This document shows, piece by piece, positions 35,553 through 44,548 of a stretch of 64,000 nt of DNA. The stretch lies in assembly GCF_019879105.1 (NCBI RefSeq), contig NZ_CP082249.1, positions 3,720,001 through 3,784,000 of the forward strand, read 5' to 3'. The notes under the pieces were generated by a model. It saw only the letters and a list, made by a program, of their open reading frames with translations. It searched no databases and was not told the origin of the DNA. This stretch comes from Natrinema sp. SYSU A 869. Its GTDB lineage: Archaea > Halobacteriota > Halobacteria > Halobacteriales > Natrialbaceae. Both the position numbers and the translations under genes were made by a program. Each line of letters opens with the position of its first letter. Positions within the stretch are counted from its first letter, which is position 1.

Positions 35553-35780
35553 TTGTCAGTATGCAACCGGTCGGGCCGAAAAACCCTTTCGAGACACACG
35601 TTGGCGACGCCGCGATTAGCCCGAACGACCGCGCTTCCCTCGCCGTCGACGCGCGGCCACGCGATCGTGGTATCGGATCTGCCACCGTCTTGCAGTCGAA
35701 CTGGATACTCGTTTCCTCGACTATGTTCGTATCGCCAAGGTTGTGTTAGCTATACCGTCCCATACTACGTATGACATCAC

Positions 35781-37418
35781 ATGCGACGACGCGAGTACGT
35801 TACGGCAGTGGGGAGTAGCGTGGGTGTCCTCGCGACGACGGGGGTGGGAACCGCACAGACGGCTTCTCTCGAGCGCGTCTACCCGGCGGATAGCGAGACG
35901 GCCGTTCGACCCGGCGATCGAATCGGCTTCGAAGTGGTGGCGACGCCGGGCGTCGACTCTCCGGCGGCTGACTGGCGGGTCGACGGGTCGGACAGGGGTG
36001 CGATCGCACCGAACGCTCCGTTCTGGAGTTACACCTCTATTACGGGGAATCCGGCCGCGTACGGCCGATTCGACGAGTCGGGAACCCACGACGTGAGCGT
36101 CACGGTCGGCGGGACAACCGTCTCTTGGACGGTCGAGGTTACGCCGCACGCACCGGCAGCCCCGAACGCCGACGTGACGTGCGACCCCGGACCGGACGCC
36201 ACGATCACGGTCCGCGACGAGGTCGACGTGACCGCATCGGCGGCCGACGGTTCCGGGAGGCTCAATCGACTCTTCTGGCAGGAGGGACGCAACGCCACGT
36301 ACGTCGACCGGACTGACCTGTCGGGGTCGACGGCGACGACGACATACACGACGACCGGGGGCAACGCCATCTGGTTCATCGGCGGCTATCCGATGATCGC
36401 GTGGGTCGCCTGCCGCGACGGCCGACTGACGGCCGCACGGACCGATGGACCGGCGGTCGATGCGTTCCGAAACGTCGCGATCACCGGGACGAACGCGCCG
36501 GTTCGGGCGGGCGAGGACCTCCTCGTCGAGGCCGAAGTTGATCCCGAGGGAAGTTCCACGTATCACGGATTCGTCAACGTGGAGACCGACCTGATCGTCG
36601 GCCACAACCCCACGCACGTCGACAGCAAGACGGTCGAGGTGTTTACGGGAGACACCGAGACCGTGCAACTCGAGTTCACGACGGCGACCGTCCGCAACAC
36701 GCAGACCTTCCCCGTCCGCGCCGAAACGCGAGACGACGTTTCGGAGACCGACGTCACCGTCATTGGGACCGAAGACGACGGGTCGCAGGGTCACCTCGAG
36801 GTGACCGGTCTCGAGACGGACGCGCCCGTGACGGGTGGGGAACGGCTCGAGGTGACGGCGACGCTGTCGAACACGGGTGACGGGCCGGCCGACCGCGAGG
36901 TCGAACTCGTCGTGGGTCACGATCCGACGACCGTCGACACGCAGGCGGTGATCGTCGATGCGGGCGAGACGACGACCGTGTCGCTGGGATATGAGACCTA
37001 CCCGGTCGAGAACGACGACGAGTTCCCCGTCTACGTGCAGACGGGCGACGATACCGCGTCCCAGACGGTGCTCGTCCACGGACGGAGCGGCGACGGGAAC
37101 GGCGGAAGCGGCCAGGCGACGTTCGCGGTCTCGATCACCGGGACGACCGCGCCCGTCAACGGTGGCCAGTGGCTCTCGGTCTCCGCCGCCGTCGAGAACG
37201 TGGGTGACGGTGACGGGACGCATGACATCGAACTCGTGGTCGGCCGGACGCCCGAGGTCGTTGACGGAACGAGCGTGAGTCTTTCTCCCGGCGAGACGCA
37301 AACGGTGTCGCTCGGCTACGAGACCTATCCCGTGAACAACGACGACGTGTTCCCGGTGGTAGTGCGGTCGCCACACGCCAGCGACACGCGGACGGTGACG
37401 GTCTACGGAACAGGCTGA
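35781..37418 (+). CDS. Tat-exported protein with CARDB-like repeats
   Basis: A 545-residue secreted protein. The Tat signal is MRRREYVTAVGSSVGVLATTGVGTAQT. After a middle domain holding two cysteines (ADVTCDPGPDAT, WVACRDGR) come three tandem beta repeats, each about 95 residues and each starting V(A/E)ITGTxAPVxxGxxL and ending VELVVGHxPxxVDxxxVxVxxGETxTVxLxYETYPVxN. This is the CARDB fold of archaeal cell-surface adhesins. It is the only gene on this strand nearby. Confidence 0.8.
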   Translation: MRRREYVTAVGSSVGVLATTGVGTAQTASLERVYPADSETAVRPGDRIGFEVVATPGVDSPAADWRVDGSDRGAIAPNAPFWSYTSITGNPAAYGRFDESGTHDVSVTVGGTTVSWTVEVTPHAPAAPNADVTCDPGPDATITVRDEVDVTASAADGSGRLNRLFWQEGRNATYVDRTDLSGSTATTTYTTTGGNAIWFIGGYPMIAWVACRDGRLTAARTDGPAVDAFRNVAITGTNAPVRAGEDLLVEAEVDPEGSSTYHGFVNVETDLIVGHNPTHVDSKTVEVFTGDTETVQLEFTTATVRNTQTFPVRAETRDDVSETDVTVIGTEDDGSQGHLEVTGLETDAPVTGGERLEVTATLSNTGDGPADREVELVVGHDPTTVDTQAVIVDAGETTTVSLGYETYPVENDDEFPVYVQTGDDTASQTVLVHGRSGDGNGGSGQATFAVSITGTTAPVNGGQWLSVSAAVENVGDGDGTHDIELVVGRTPEVVDGTSVSLSPGETQTVSLGYETYPVNNDDVFPVVVRSPHASDTRTVTVYGTG

Positions 37419-37508
37419 TCACGTTCCCGAACCGATCGATACCGGCTCTCGACGGTACGCTTTCAGGCCGAAGATTCACGGATGAGAGTCCACTTTCGGT
37501 CCGTGGGA

Positions 37509-37742
37509 ATGCGCCACGATGAATGGATGAATCTCCACGCGTTGCTACGGGAGATTCGGACGTATATAGAGCACCGAGGGGACGCCTCCCCTGACGCGTT
37601 CGCCGCGTATGACTATCAAGACACTCGACCGATGCATCTCCACCGGCAGAAAACCGAGCATAAGCGGGCGGCTCGCCTCCTCCTCTGGGGGATCGTCCAG
37701 TCAATCGAGACAGAGAGCAACTTCGCCGTGGCCCACCGTTGA
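37509..37742 (+). CDS. UPF0058 family protein
   Basis: A 77-residue protein reading MNLHALLREIRTYIEHRGDA near its start, then DTRPMHLHRQKTEHKRAARLLLWGIVQSIE. This is the UPF0058 pattern of haloarchaea (LHxLLxEVRxY...PxxIHRSKxxHxxAV). Helical and soluble, function unknown. The ATG at 37509 is preferred over the ATG at 37482, which adds a short Val/Phe/Arg run not typical of the family. It lies alone on its strand. Confidence 0.7.
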   Translation: MRHDEWMNLHALLREIRTYIEHRGDASPDAFAAYDYQDTRPMHLHRQKTEHKRAARLLLWGIVQSIETESNFAVAHR

Positions 37743-38226
37743 GTTCGTTACGGTCCGCTCGCTTCTCTCATCGTCGACCCGTTTTCGCAACAGAAAAGGT
37801 ATTGTCGGTCAGCGATCCCCTCGGAATGGGTGACGCTCGCCGAACGCACCCGGTAGCGCGGTCAGTTCGTCAACGGATTCGGTTCGGTGATCGCTCGCGG
37901 TAGCACGATCCGACGCCGGGCCTGCCCCATCGAACTGGGATTTCGTCTGTCGCTGCCGCCAGTTACCCGGGAGTTCGGGGGCAGACCATATTGGTGTATG
38001 TCACCAACAACCATAGCTGGGCTGCATGCCAACGCCAGCATCGTTCGGATCGGCGGCGATATCTACTGGAACCGTGTAATCCTCACCCCGACAGTGTTTG
38101 ACTGTCGAACTATACTGCGATCGCTATGGCCATAGTGCGCTATTCCCGGACACTACCACCCAATTAAATTACCGATACCAACAGGACTTCGATACACATA
38201 AACGACCAGCGGAGGATATTCTACGT
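37743..38226. other. Intergenic region, no gene accepted
   Basis: A plus-strand frame at 37887-38135 has no family features. A 12-base palindrome, CTATGGCCATAG, is at 38124-38135, about 90 bases before the next gene's ATG. The right end turns AT-rich (38155-38175) and may hold the promoter of that gene. Confidence 0.4.
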
Positions 38227-38430
38227 ATGTCAAACGCGTCGCAGCTGCGTGACAGCACCCAGATCGTCCTGCCGCGGGAGACGCTCAAGGGGCTTGAGTC
38301 GCAGCTCGACGACGAGTTCACGGTCACCGTCTTCCCGGAGGGAGACGATTACTGCCGGATCATCGGCAGCCCTGTCGAAATCAAGGAAGCGAGCGAGTTC
38401 CTCGCTCGCCACGGCGTCAGCGTCCGCTGA
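38227..38430 (+). CDS. VNG_1110C family small protein
   Basis: A 67-residue protein starting MSNASQLRDSTQIVLPRETLKGL. From memory, the core DSTQIVLPRE...EFTVTVFPEGDDYCRIIGSPVEIKEASEFLARHGVSV matches the haloarchaeal VNG_1110C family almost word for word. The frame runs on to 38098 upstream, but that part is not family-like, so I place the start at the ATG 38227. The role is unknown; it is widely conserved in the class. Confidence 0.8.
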   Translation: MSNASQLRDSTQIVLPRETLKGLESQLDDEFTVTVFPEGDDYCRIIGSPVEIKEASEFLARHGVSVR

Positions 38431-38701
38431 TCGCCGGCGTCCATATGATAGCGGGCCGATCGGTTTTCCAGCATCCATTCTCTGAAATCTGATCGAACGC
38501 GAGGAGTCTCGAGAATCCGTATCCGTCTCGGACGAAATACGCGATACCTGTGGCACTGTGAACAACCTCGGCTACGAGTACTGTGTCGGCTGTATCGATG
38601 AGTTCCGAGGGGCCGTCCGGCGGACGACCCAGAGTGTGTTCCCCGGTCAACGCGGTATCTTCTAAGTCGAGTTACCACGACAGCCGCCCGGCCGTTCGGT
38701 A

Positions 38702-40027
38702 TTACCGCTCCGGATGCGTCGGCGCGTCGAACCCGCCCCGGACGAGCGGCGTCGCGATGTGGCGACGCGCACACGGAGGTACCTCGTACCAGCCCATCTC
38801 GAGGTCGCGCTCGAGTGGCCGCTCGTCTTTCTCCGCCGCGCTGGTCCCGCAATCCCGACAGCGATAGCCCTGATTCCGGCCGGCGCTCTCCATCGTCCGC
38901 TCGCAGCCGGGACAGATCGGCGTGACTCGCTCGGTTCGGACGAGGTCGCGGACGGCAACCTTCTCGAGTTTGAGCGTGCCGCTGGCGACCTCGCCACAGG
39001 CAGTGATCAGATCCCCGACGCGGAGCGCTCGCACGCGATCGCGGAACCGCTTCGTCGGTTCGAATGCCGCACAGGTGAGTCGCTCGGCTGACCGGTCGCC
39101 GTCCTCCTCATCGCCGTCTTCCCCGTCGGCGGCGGCCGGCGGTTCGATATCGACGAAAACGTGGCCGCCGCGGCGCGTTTCGGGGTCGCTCGCCACTCGT
39201 CCCTCGACTCGATAGGCCCGGTCGTTCTCGACGGTGCCGATCGATCCGTCCTGGAGATGAACGTCTGTCCCCTGATTGGTCACGAACAGCCGGCTCGCGG
39301 TGACGGATTCGCTCTCGATTCGGTCGGCGACCGCTTGAACCGCATCGGGATCATCGCCGCGGATTCCGTACAGGATAGGCCCGGGCGTGTGGGGCACGCA
39401 GACGGTCTCATCCTCGCCGCGGTCGACCGTGTCCCACACCGCGGGATAGCCCCAGTCAGACGCGGCGAAGACGCTCTCGTGGTCCACCTCACGGGGCATT
39501 CCCCAGCGGTCGGGCTCGCGGTACGAAATGTACTCATGGGTCCACTCCTCGAGCGCTGCCCAGGCCCCGATGGCGGCTAGCGCACCGATTCGGCCGCGGC
39601 CGTTGCCGGCGTGCCACGACCGATAGTCGCGGCGCTCGATCAGTGTCACGGCATCGGCCGGCTCGAGGTGGTCGCGGATCGCCGCGCGCGCGAATCGACT
39701 CATGTCAGCGGGGATCGCACCCTCCTCGGGGGCATGGTCCGCCACGACCAGTCCCGGATTCGTCCGCTCGTCGTCGGTTTCGGCGAGCGACTCGAGCCGG
39801 TCACGGGCAATCGCGAACGCGCGGTCAGGATCGCAGTCGGTGTGGATCGCTAGCGAGGCGTTGCCCCGCGTCTTGTACTCGACAGCGGGATTGAGCCGAA
39901 CGAGGAGCACTCGAGCGACGGACGCGTCGCTCTCCCGGCACAGCTGTTCGGCGATCGTCGCGGCGACGTAGGTCGTGCACATCCCCCGCTCGCGCGAATC
40001 GGTATCGTCGATCCCGACGATGGTCAT
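38702..40027 (-). CDS. tiaS: tRNA(Ile2) 2-agmatinylcytidine synthetase (TiaS)
   Basis: A 441-residue RNA-modifying enzyme that attaches agmatine to C34 of the CAU-anticodon tRNA-Ile so it reads AUA. The start MTIVGIDDTDSRERGMCTTYVAA is the conserved TiaS N-terminus with the ATP/kinase-like site; GNGRGRIGALAAIGA and the following FVTNQGTDVHL are in the central domain. An OB-like segment and a C-terminal zinc ribbon (CPGCE...CRDCG) near 375-400 complete the family plan. Start ATG 40027; a frame upstream reads as non-coding. Confidence 0.93.
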   Translation of the reverse strand: MTIVGIDDTDSRERGMCTTYVAATIAEQLCRESDASVARVLLVRLNPAVEYKTRGNASLAIHTDCDPDRAFAIARDRLESLAETDDERTNPGLVVADHAPEEGAIPADMSRFARAAIRDHLEPADAVTLIERRDYRSWHAGNGRGRIGALAAIGAWAALEEWTHEYISYREPDRWGMPREVDHESVFAASDWGYPAVWDTVDRGEDETVCVPHTPGPILYGIRGDDPDAVQAVADRIESESVTASRLFVTNQGTDVHLQDGSIGTVENDRAYRVEGRVASDPETRRGGHVFVDIEPPAAADGEDGDEEDGDRSAERLTCAAFEPTKRFRDRVRALRVGDLITACGEVASGTLKLEKVAVRDLVRTERVTPICPGCERTMESAGRNQGYRCRDCGTSAAEKDERPLERDLEMGWYEVPPCARRHIATPLVRGGFDAPTHPER

Positions 40028-40194
40028 CGGCGGATCTTGGCAGGGGATCGGGGAATCCCTTTCGGGATTCGCTTTCGCCGCCTCACTGCGAAAACTAGTA
40101 TATAAGTATACTCCCGATACAGGTCCGAATCGCGACACGGCACACGGGCATCCCGGGGAAAACGTCTTATACGAGGAATCGCTTACAACCCCGT

Positions 40195-41159
40195 ATGTCC
40201 CGCTCCGCGCTAGTCGGTAATGTAACCGCGATGTTAGAGGACGCGGGATTCATGGTGAGTGATCGGTGTGCGATTCGGCCGAAGAGCTTCGATATCGTTG
40301 CCCGACGAGGCGAGGACCTGACTCTCGTCAAGATTCTCGCGAACATCGATGCGTTCAACGAGGCGACTGGCCACGAGATGCGACGCTTGGGGACCTATCT
40401 CAACGCGACGCCGCTGGTTATCGGCCTTCGCAGTCGCGACGAGGACCTAAAACCCGATGTCGTCTACTTCCGACACGGCGTCCCGGTTTCAGCCCCGACA
40501 CAGCATACAACCTGCTCATCGAGGAGGTCCCGCCGCTGATCTACGCGGCCCCCGGTGGCCTCTACGTCAACATCGACGGCGACCTGCTGGCCGACGAGCG
40601 CGAGGACCGCGACTGGAGTCTCGGTCAACTCGCCAGCGAACTCGGCGTCTCCCGGCGAACTGTCTCGAAGTACGAAGACGGGATGAACGCTTCTGTCGAA
40701 ATCGCGATGGCTTTAGAGGAGATGTTCGAGGCACCCCTGACGAGCCCCGTCGACGTGCTCGAGGGGGCTGACGACGTCCACGAGAGCGAGGCGACGCCGG
40801 ACGATCCCAAAGCGGATCCGGACGATGAACAGGTCGTCGCCGTGCTCACGCGGGCCGGCTACAGCGTCCACCCGACGGCTCGGTCGCCGTTCACGGCGAT
40901 CAGCGAGGACGAAGACGACAGCGAAATCGTCCTGACTGGCCACTCGGAGTTTACGAAGGCCGCGGAGAAACGCGCCCGGATCATGAGTTCGATCGGGCAG
41001 GTCACGCGGACGCGATCCGTCTACGTCGTCGACCGGGCGAAACAGGAGTCCGTCGACGGCACTGCGCTAATCGAGCGCGACGAACTCGCGACGTTCCGGA
41101 ACGCCGACGACCTCCGAGACGTCATCCGGGAGCGCTCCGAGCACGAAGAAGCGGCCTGA
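40195..41159 (+). CDS. HTH-type archaeal transcription regulator, with apparent frameshift
   Basis: Two frames join to a protein of about 321 residues of the archaeal HTH-type regulator family (MF_00584-like). The first frame, from ATG 40195, gives the N-terminal restriction-fold-like domain to VYFRHGVPV; the second continues [27 protein letters not shown]. The HTH is [27 protein letters not shown] near residue 140. The junction is a T3 run at 40487-40489 where T4 would keep the frame. Both halves look intact, so I treat it as a one-base loss in sequencing or a very young mutation. Confidence 0.85.
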
Positions 41160-41217
41160 GAGGGGCGATCCGGCCGCATGTACTGACCGCGGAGACGAAA
41201 GATCGAGACAGTCACCA

Positions 41218-41427
41218 ATGGAAACGAATTCTTCCATCGACATTGTCAACAAACACCGTGCACTCCTCGCTGGGTTCATCGCAGTACTCGGAATCGGGGT
41301 TAACTACGGAACGAACGTCACGACTGCGGCCGATGCAGCGCTATTCTTTGTTGTCTCCGTCGTGATCGGCTATCTCGTGTTCACGCTGTTCAGCCTGCTT
41401 TCTCATCGATTCTGGTGGGACCACTAA
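41218..41427 (+). CDS. Small two-helix membrane protein
   Basis: A 69-residue protein starting METNSSIDIVNKHRALLAG. It has two hydrophobic helices (LLAGFIAVLGIGVNYG and AALFFVVSVVIGYLVFTLFSLL) and ends LSHRFWWDH. It recalls haloarchaeal small membrane proteins of unknown role. The MITE-like palindrome starts four bases after its stop. Confidence 0.55.
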   Translation: METNSSIDIVNKHRALLAGFIAVLGIGVNYGTNVTTAADAALFFVVSVVIGYLVFTLFSLLSHRFWWDH

Positions 41428-41430
41428 TCG

Positions 41431-41516
41431 CTATAGTAGCCACTGAAACGATTTACACGCTGATCGCACAGCTGTCATGCGATCAGGTGTGCAGTGACTT
41501 TCAGTGGCTACTATAG
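41431..41516. repeat. Intact 86-bp palindromic MITE-like repeat
   Basis: The ends are perfect 18-base inverted repeats: CTATAGTAGCCACTGAAA at 41431-41448 and its complement at 41499-41516. Inside, CTGATCGCA at 41460-41468 pairs with TGCGATCAG at 41478-41486 around a CAGCTG centre. No protein is encoded. Short inverted-repeat elements without a transposase gene fit a non-autonomous MITE. A decayed copy is at 277-352. No target duplication is obvious. Confidence 0.85.
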
Positions 41517-41567
41517 TTCGCTGTCGAACTGACTACCGAAGACCGAACTGCGACCGATTTCTAGGAC

Positions 41568-41825
41568 TCAAGCCGCGCCGCTGCCGTACGTTTCCTCGAG
41601 ATACTCGACGATGTCGTCGCTCTCGTTCATGCCCTCGACGCCGTTGGCCTCGTCGGTGATGACCGGGACGCCGGTCTGGCCGCTGACCGTCTCGACTTCC
41701 GTCCGCTCGCCGTGCGAGCGGGGGACCTCGATGACGTTGTACTCGAGCTCGAGTTCGTCGAGTTTCGAGCGGACCTTCGCGCAGTACGGACAGCCGGGAA
41801 GCTCGTACATCGTGATGTCTGCCAT
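41568..41825 (-). CDS. Glutaredoxin-like protein
   Basis: An 85-residue thioredoxin-fold protein starting MADITMYELPGCPYCAKVR. The active site is CPYC at residues 12-15 (glutaredoxin type), followed by the cis-Pro in GVPVI and the C-terminal helix NESDDIVEYLEETYG. Haloarchaea use gamma-glutamylcysteine rather than glutathione, so the partner thiol may differ. ATG 41825 fits the family; the frame upstream is not protein-like. Confidence 0.93.
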   Translation of the reverse strand: MADITMYELPGCPYCAKVRSKLDELELEYNVIEVPRSHGERTEVETVSGQTGVPVITDEANGVEGMNESDDIVEYLEETYGSGAA

Positions 41826-41948
41826 ATGAGGATAGTGCCGCGGAAGACGTATCAGGTCACCGGTCGACCGGACGGTTGCCGGGATCGTGCGCCCGGCCGT
41901 GCGGACAGTTCGAGAACGTGTGACTGCCACGGAATCCCGTGGCCGCTA

Positions 41949-43385
41949 TCAGAACGCGAACATCTCGGCATCGACTGCGAAGAAGACGGCGAAGTACACG
42001 ACGAACGCGGCGGCGAGGACCCACTGGCCGAGCGGGACGTCGTCGGCTTCGCCCATGGCGGCCTTGACGATTGGGTAACTCATGATCCCAGCGGCGAGCC
42101 CGTTCGAGATCGACGCGGTCATCGGCATGACCGTGATCGTCAGTCCGCCGGCGATCGCCCAGGCTGGATGCTGCCAGTCGATGTCGGTGACGCCCTGTAG
42201 CATGATGATGCCGACGACGACCAGCGCGAGGTAGGACGCATACTGCGGGATGGCGCTGATCACCGGAACGAGGAGCAAGGAGAGCAAGAAGAGGAGGCCG
42301 ACGACCAGCGCCGTGAAGCCGGTCCGTCCCCCTTCCTCGACACCGGTCGAGGATTCGATGTACGTCGTCACCGTCGATGTTCCGATCATCGCACCGATGC
42401 TGGTTCCGATCGCGTCGGCCATCAGCGGCTTTTCGATTTCGGGGAGATTCCCGTCCTCGTCGAGGAAACCGCCGATCTGTGAGACGCCGATGAGCGTTCC
42501 GGCGGTGTCGAAGAAGTCGACGAAGAAGAACGTGAAGACGACCAGTACGAAGACGATCGGATCGTCGGTAATCATCCCGAGGCCGTCGACGAAGCCGGCG
42601 ACCAATGGTGTGAAGTCGTACTGAACGTTGGCGAGCAGGCCCATGACCCCCTCGTTGCTGAACTGCTCGTATCTCCCGGGCGGCGTCAGCGTGCCCGGGG
42701 AGACGACGCCAACAGCCGTTAGCAACCACCCGGCGACGGCGGTGGCGATGATCCCGATGACGATCGAACCCCGAATCCCGCGGGCGTGCAAGATGAGCAT
42801 CAACGCGAGTCCTGCCACCGAGAGCGCGGCGACCGCGCTCGTCGCGACGTTCCCAAGGGTAACGAGCGTATCCGGATGGGCGACGACGAGCTGCATCTCC
42901 TGTAACCCCAGGAAGAGCAGGTAGACGCCGATACCGGCCCCGACGGCGAACTTGACGGGCTCGGGAAACAGCTCGATGATGTACCGTCGTGCGCCGACCG
43001 CAGTCAACGCGATGAAGATAATGCCTTCGACGAAGACGGCTGCGAGCGCGACCTGCCACGGGACCCCGAGGCCGAGAACAACTGTGTACGCGAAAAAGGC
43101 GTTCAGTCCCATTCCAGGTGCGAGACCGAACGGCCTGTTCGCCCAAAACGCCATCACCAGGATGGCGACCACCGACGCGAGGATCGTTGCGACGGTGATC
43201 ATCTGTGTGATATCGCCGGAGTCGTAGCCCTCGATCGTGATCGCATCACCGAGAATGATCGGATTGACGACGATGATGTACGACATTGCCAGGAACGTCG
43301 TCAGCCCCGCGATCGTTTCCGTCTCGAGGTCGGTATCGTGTTCATCGAATCCGAAGAACGCTGCAAGTGACTCGAGTACCCCCAT
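41949..43385 (-). CDS. Purine (AzgA/NCS2-type) permease
   Basis: A 478-residue protein with about 13-14 helices. It starts MGVLESLAAFFGFDEHDTDLETETIAGLTTFLAMSYIIVVNP, the usual AzgA opening. PGMGLNAFFAYTVV in helix 3 and FFFVDFFDTAGTLIGV in helix 8 are substrate-site motifs of the azg-like adenine/hypoxanthine/guanine family. It imports purine bases with protons. The gene stands divergent from the TrkA-like gene. Confidence 0.92.
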   Translation of the reverse strand: MGVLESLAAFFGFDEHDTDLETETIAGLTTFLAMSYIIVVNPIILGDAITIEGYDSGDITQMITVATILASVVAILVMAFWANRPFGLAPGMGLNAFFAYTVVLGLGVPWQVALAAVFVEGIIFIALTAVGARRYIIELFPEPVKFAVGAGIGVYLLFLGLQEMQLVVAHPDTLVTLGNVATSAVAALSVAGLALMLILHARGIRGSIVIGIIATAVAGWLLTAVGVVSPGTLTPPGRYEQFSNEGVMGLLANVQYDFTPLVAGFVDGLGMITDDPIVFVLVVFTFFFVDFFDTAGTLIGVSQIGGFLDEDGNLPEIEKPLMADAIGTSIGAMIGTSTVTTYIESSTGVEEGGRTGFTALVVGLLFLLSLLLVPVISAIPQYASYLALVVVGIIMLQGVTDIDWQHPAWAIAGGLTITVMPMTASISNGLAAGIMSYPIVKAAMGEADDVPLGQWVLAAAFVVYFAVFFAVDAEMFAF

Positions 43386-43590
43386 ATTGGATGCTCGAGC
43401 ATAACAACACCGGTCAGTTAAGCGTTTTTGTCCGTATCGGCGGTAAATGTATCCACGTCTGTGTATAGGTGGCGGACAAGGAATCGGACACGCTCCCTTG
43501 AGATCCCGTCCTACTCTGACGGGTCCACAGGGGTGCGACGAGTGATGGCCGGACCAACGTATTTCACCTCGGAGCGCGTACCACGGTAGC

Positions 43591-44253
43591 ATGAGGTTTG
43601 TTATCGTGGGATACGGCCGAGTCGGCTCGCGGACGGCAACGGTTCTCGCCGAGGAGGGCCACGAGGTCGTCATCGTCGACAACGACATGGACCGCGTCGA
43701 GCGCGCCAGCGATGACGGACTCGAGACGGTCCAGGGCGACGGTGCTGACGAGGACGTCCTCGTCGACGCCGGCATCGAGAGCGCCGACGCGATCGGCGCG
43801 TTCACGCCCGATCTCAACGCCAACTTCGCGGCCTGTATGGTCGGTACTCACCACGGCTGCCGGACTGTCCTGCGGATCGACGAGGACTACCGCGAGGAGA
43901 TCTACAAGAAGTACGCTGAGGAAGTCGACGAGATCATTTATCCCGAACGGCTCGGTGCTGCGGGCGCGAAGACAGCCCTGCTCGGCGGCGACTTCAACGT
44001 CGTCGCCGATCTCGCCGCGAATCTCCAGTTGACCGTCCTCGAGATTCGCGAGGGGTCGCCAGCGGTCGGCAAGCGGATGAGCGAACTCGAACTGCCCCAA
44101 TCCGCGCGGATTTACGCTCACGGCCGCGCTCGCGAACCGCTGACGATCCCGCTGCCGGGCACCGAACTCGAAGTCGGCGACGAGGTCGCGGTTATCACTG
44201 AGAGCGACCGTGCGGAGGCGGTTCGGTCAACGCTGTTGCCCGCGAACGCGTGA
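43591..44253 (+). CDS. TrkA-type NAD-binding potassium channel/transport regulator
   Basis: A 220-residue protein. Residues 1-130 form the RCK_N Rossmann domain (MRFVIVGYGRVGSRTATVLAEEGHEVVIVDND). From about 140 on a TrkA_C domain follows (LQLTVLEIREGSPAVGKRMSEL ... PGTELEVGDEVAVITES). It would gate a potassium channel or transporter whose gene is not in the window. Monocistronic. Confidence 0.93.
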   Translation: MRFVIVGYGRVGSRTATVLAEEGHEVVIVDNDMDRVERASDDGLETVQGDGADEDVLVDAGIESADAIGAFTPDLNANFAACMVGTHHGCRTVLRIDEDYREEIYKKYAEEVDEIIYPERLGAAGAKTALLGGDFNVVADLAANLQLTVLEIREGSPAVGKRMSELELPQSARIYAHGRAREPLTIPLPGTELEVGDEVAVITESDRAEAVRSTLLPANA

Positions 44254-44548
44254 TCGGCCGAGCGACGGCTCGAGAGCGGTTGCTCAGTCGTCGATGCATC
44301 GCTTCGCTACTCGTCAAAAGGGAGGAGTGGAACGGGAGCAGGCGCGCAGACGGGTGGATGGGGGAGGGGTGGGGAGACCGCCGCGCGCCTATTCCTTTCG
44401 TCACGCCGGGGCCCAATAAAACCGCGTCAGACGATCGACCGACGGGAGTCTGACGGTGACTTTCGCCGCCACTATCCGATGGGTTCATCGCACCCGCTCA
44501 TCGAACGGACGTACTGGCCGACGCCGACGGGAGCGACTGGATTGAGGC

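Noticed and set aside
43386-43590. Purine riboswitch upstream of the permease
   Set aside because: A 7-bp inverted repeat TTGTCCG/CGGACAA spans this gap, but the conserved purine-aptamer loops are absent and such riboswitches are not expected in haloarchaea.
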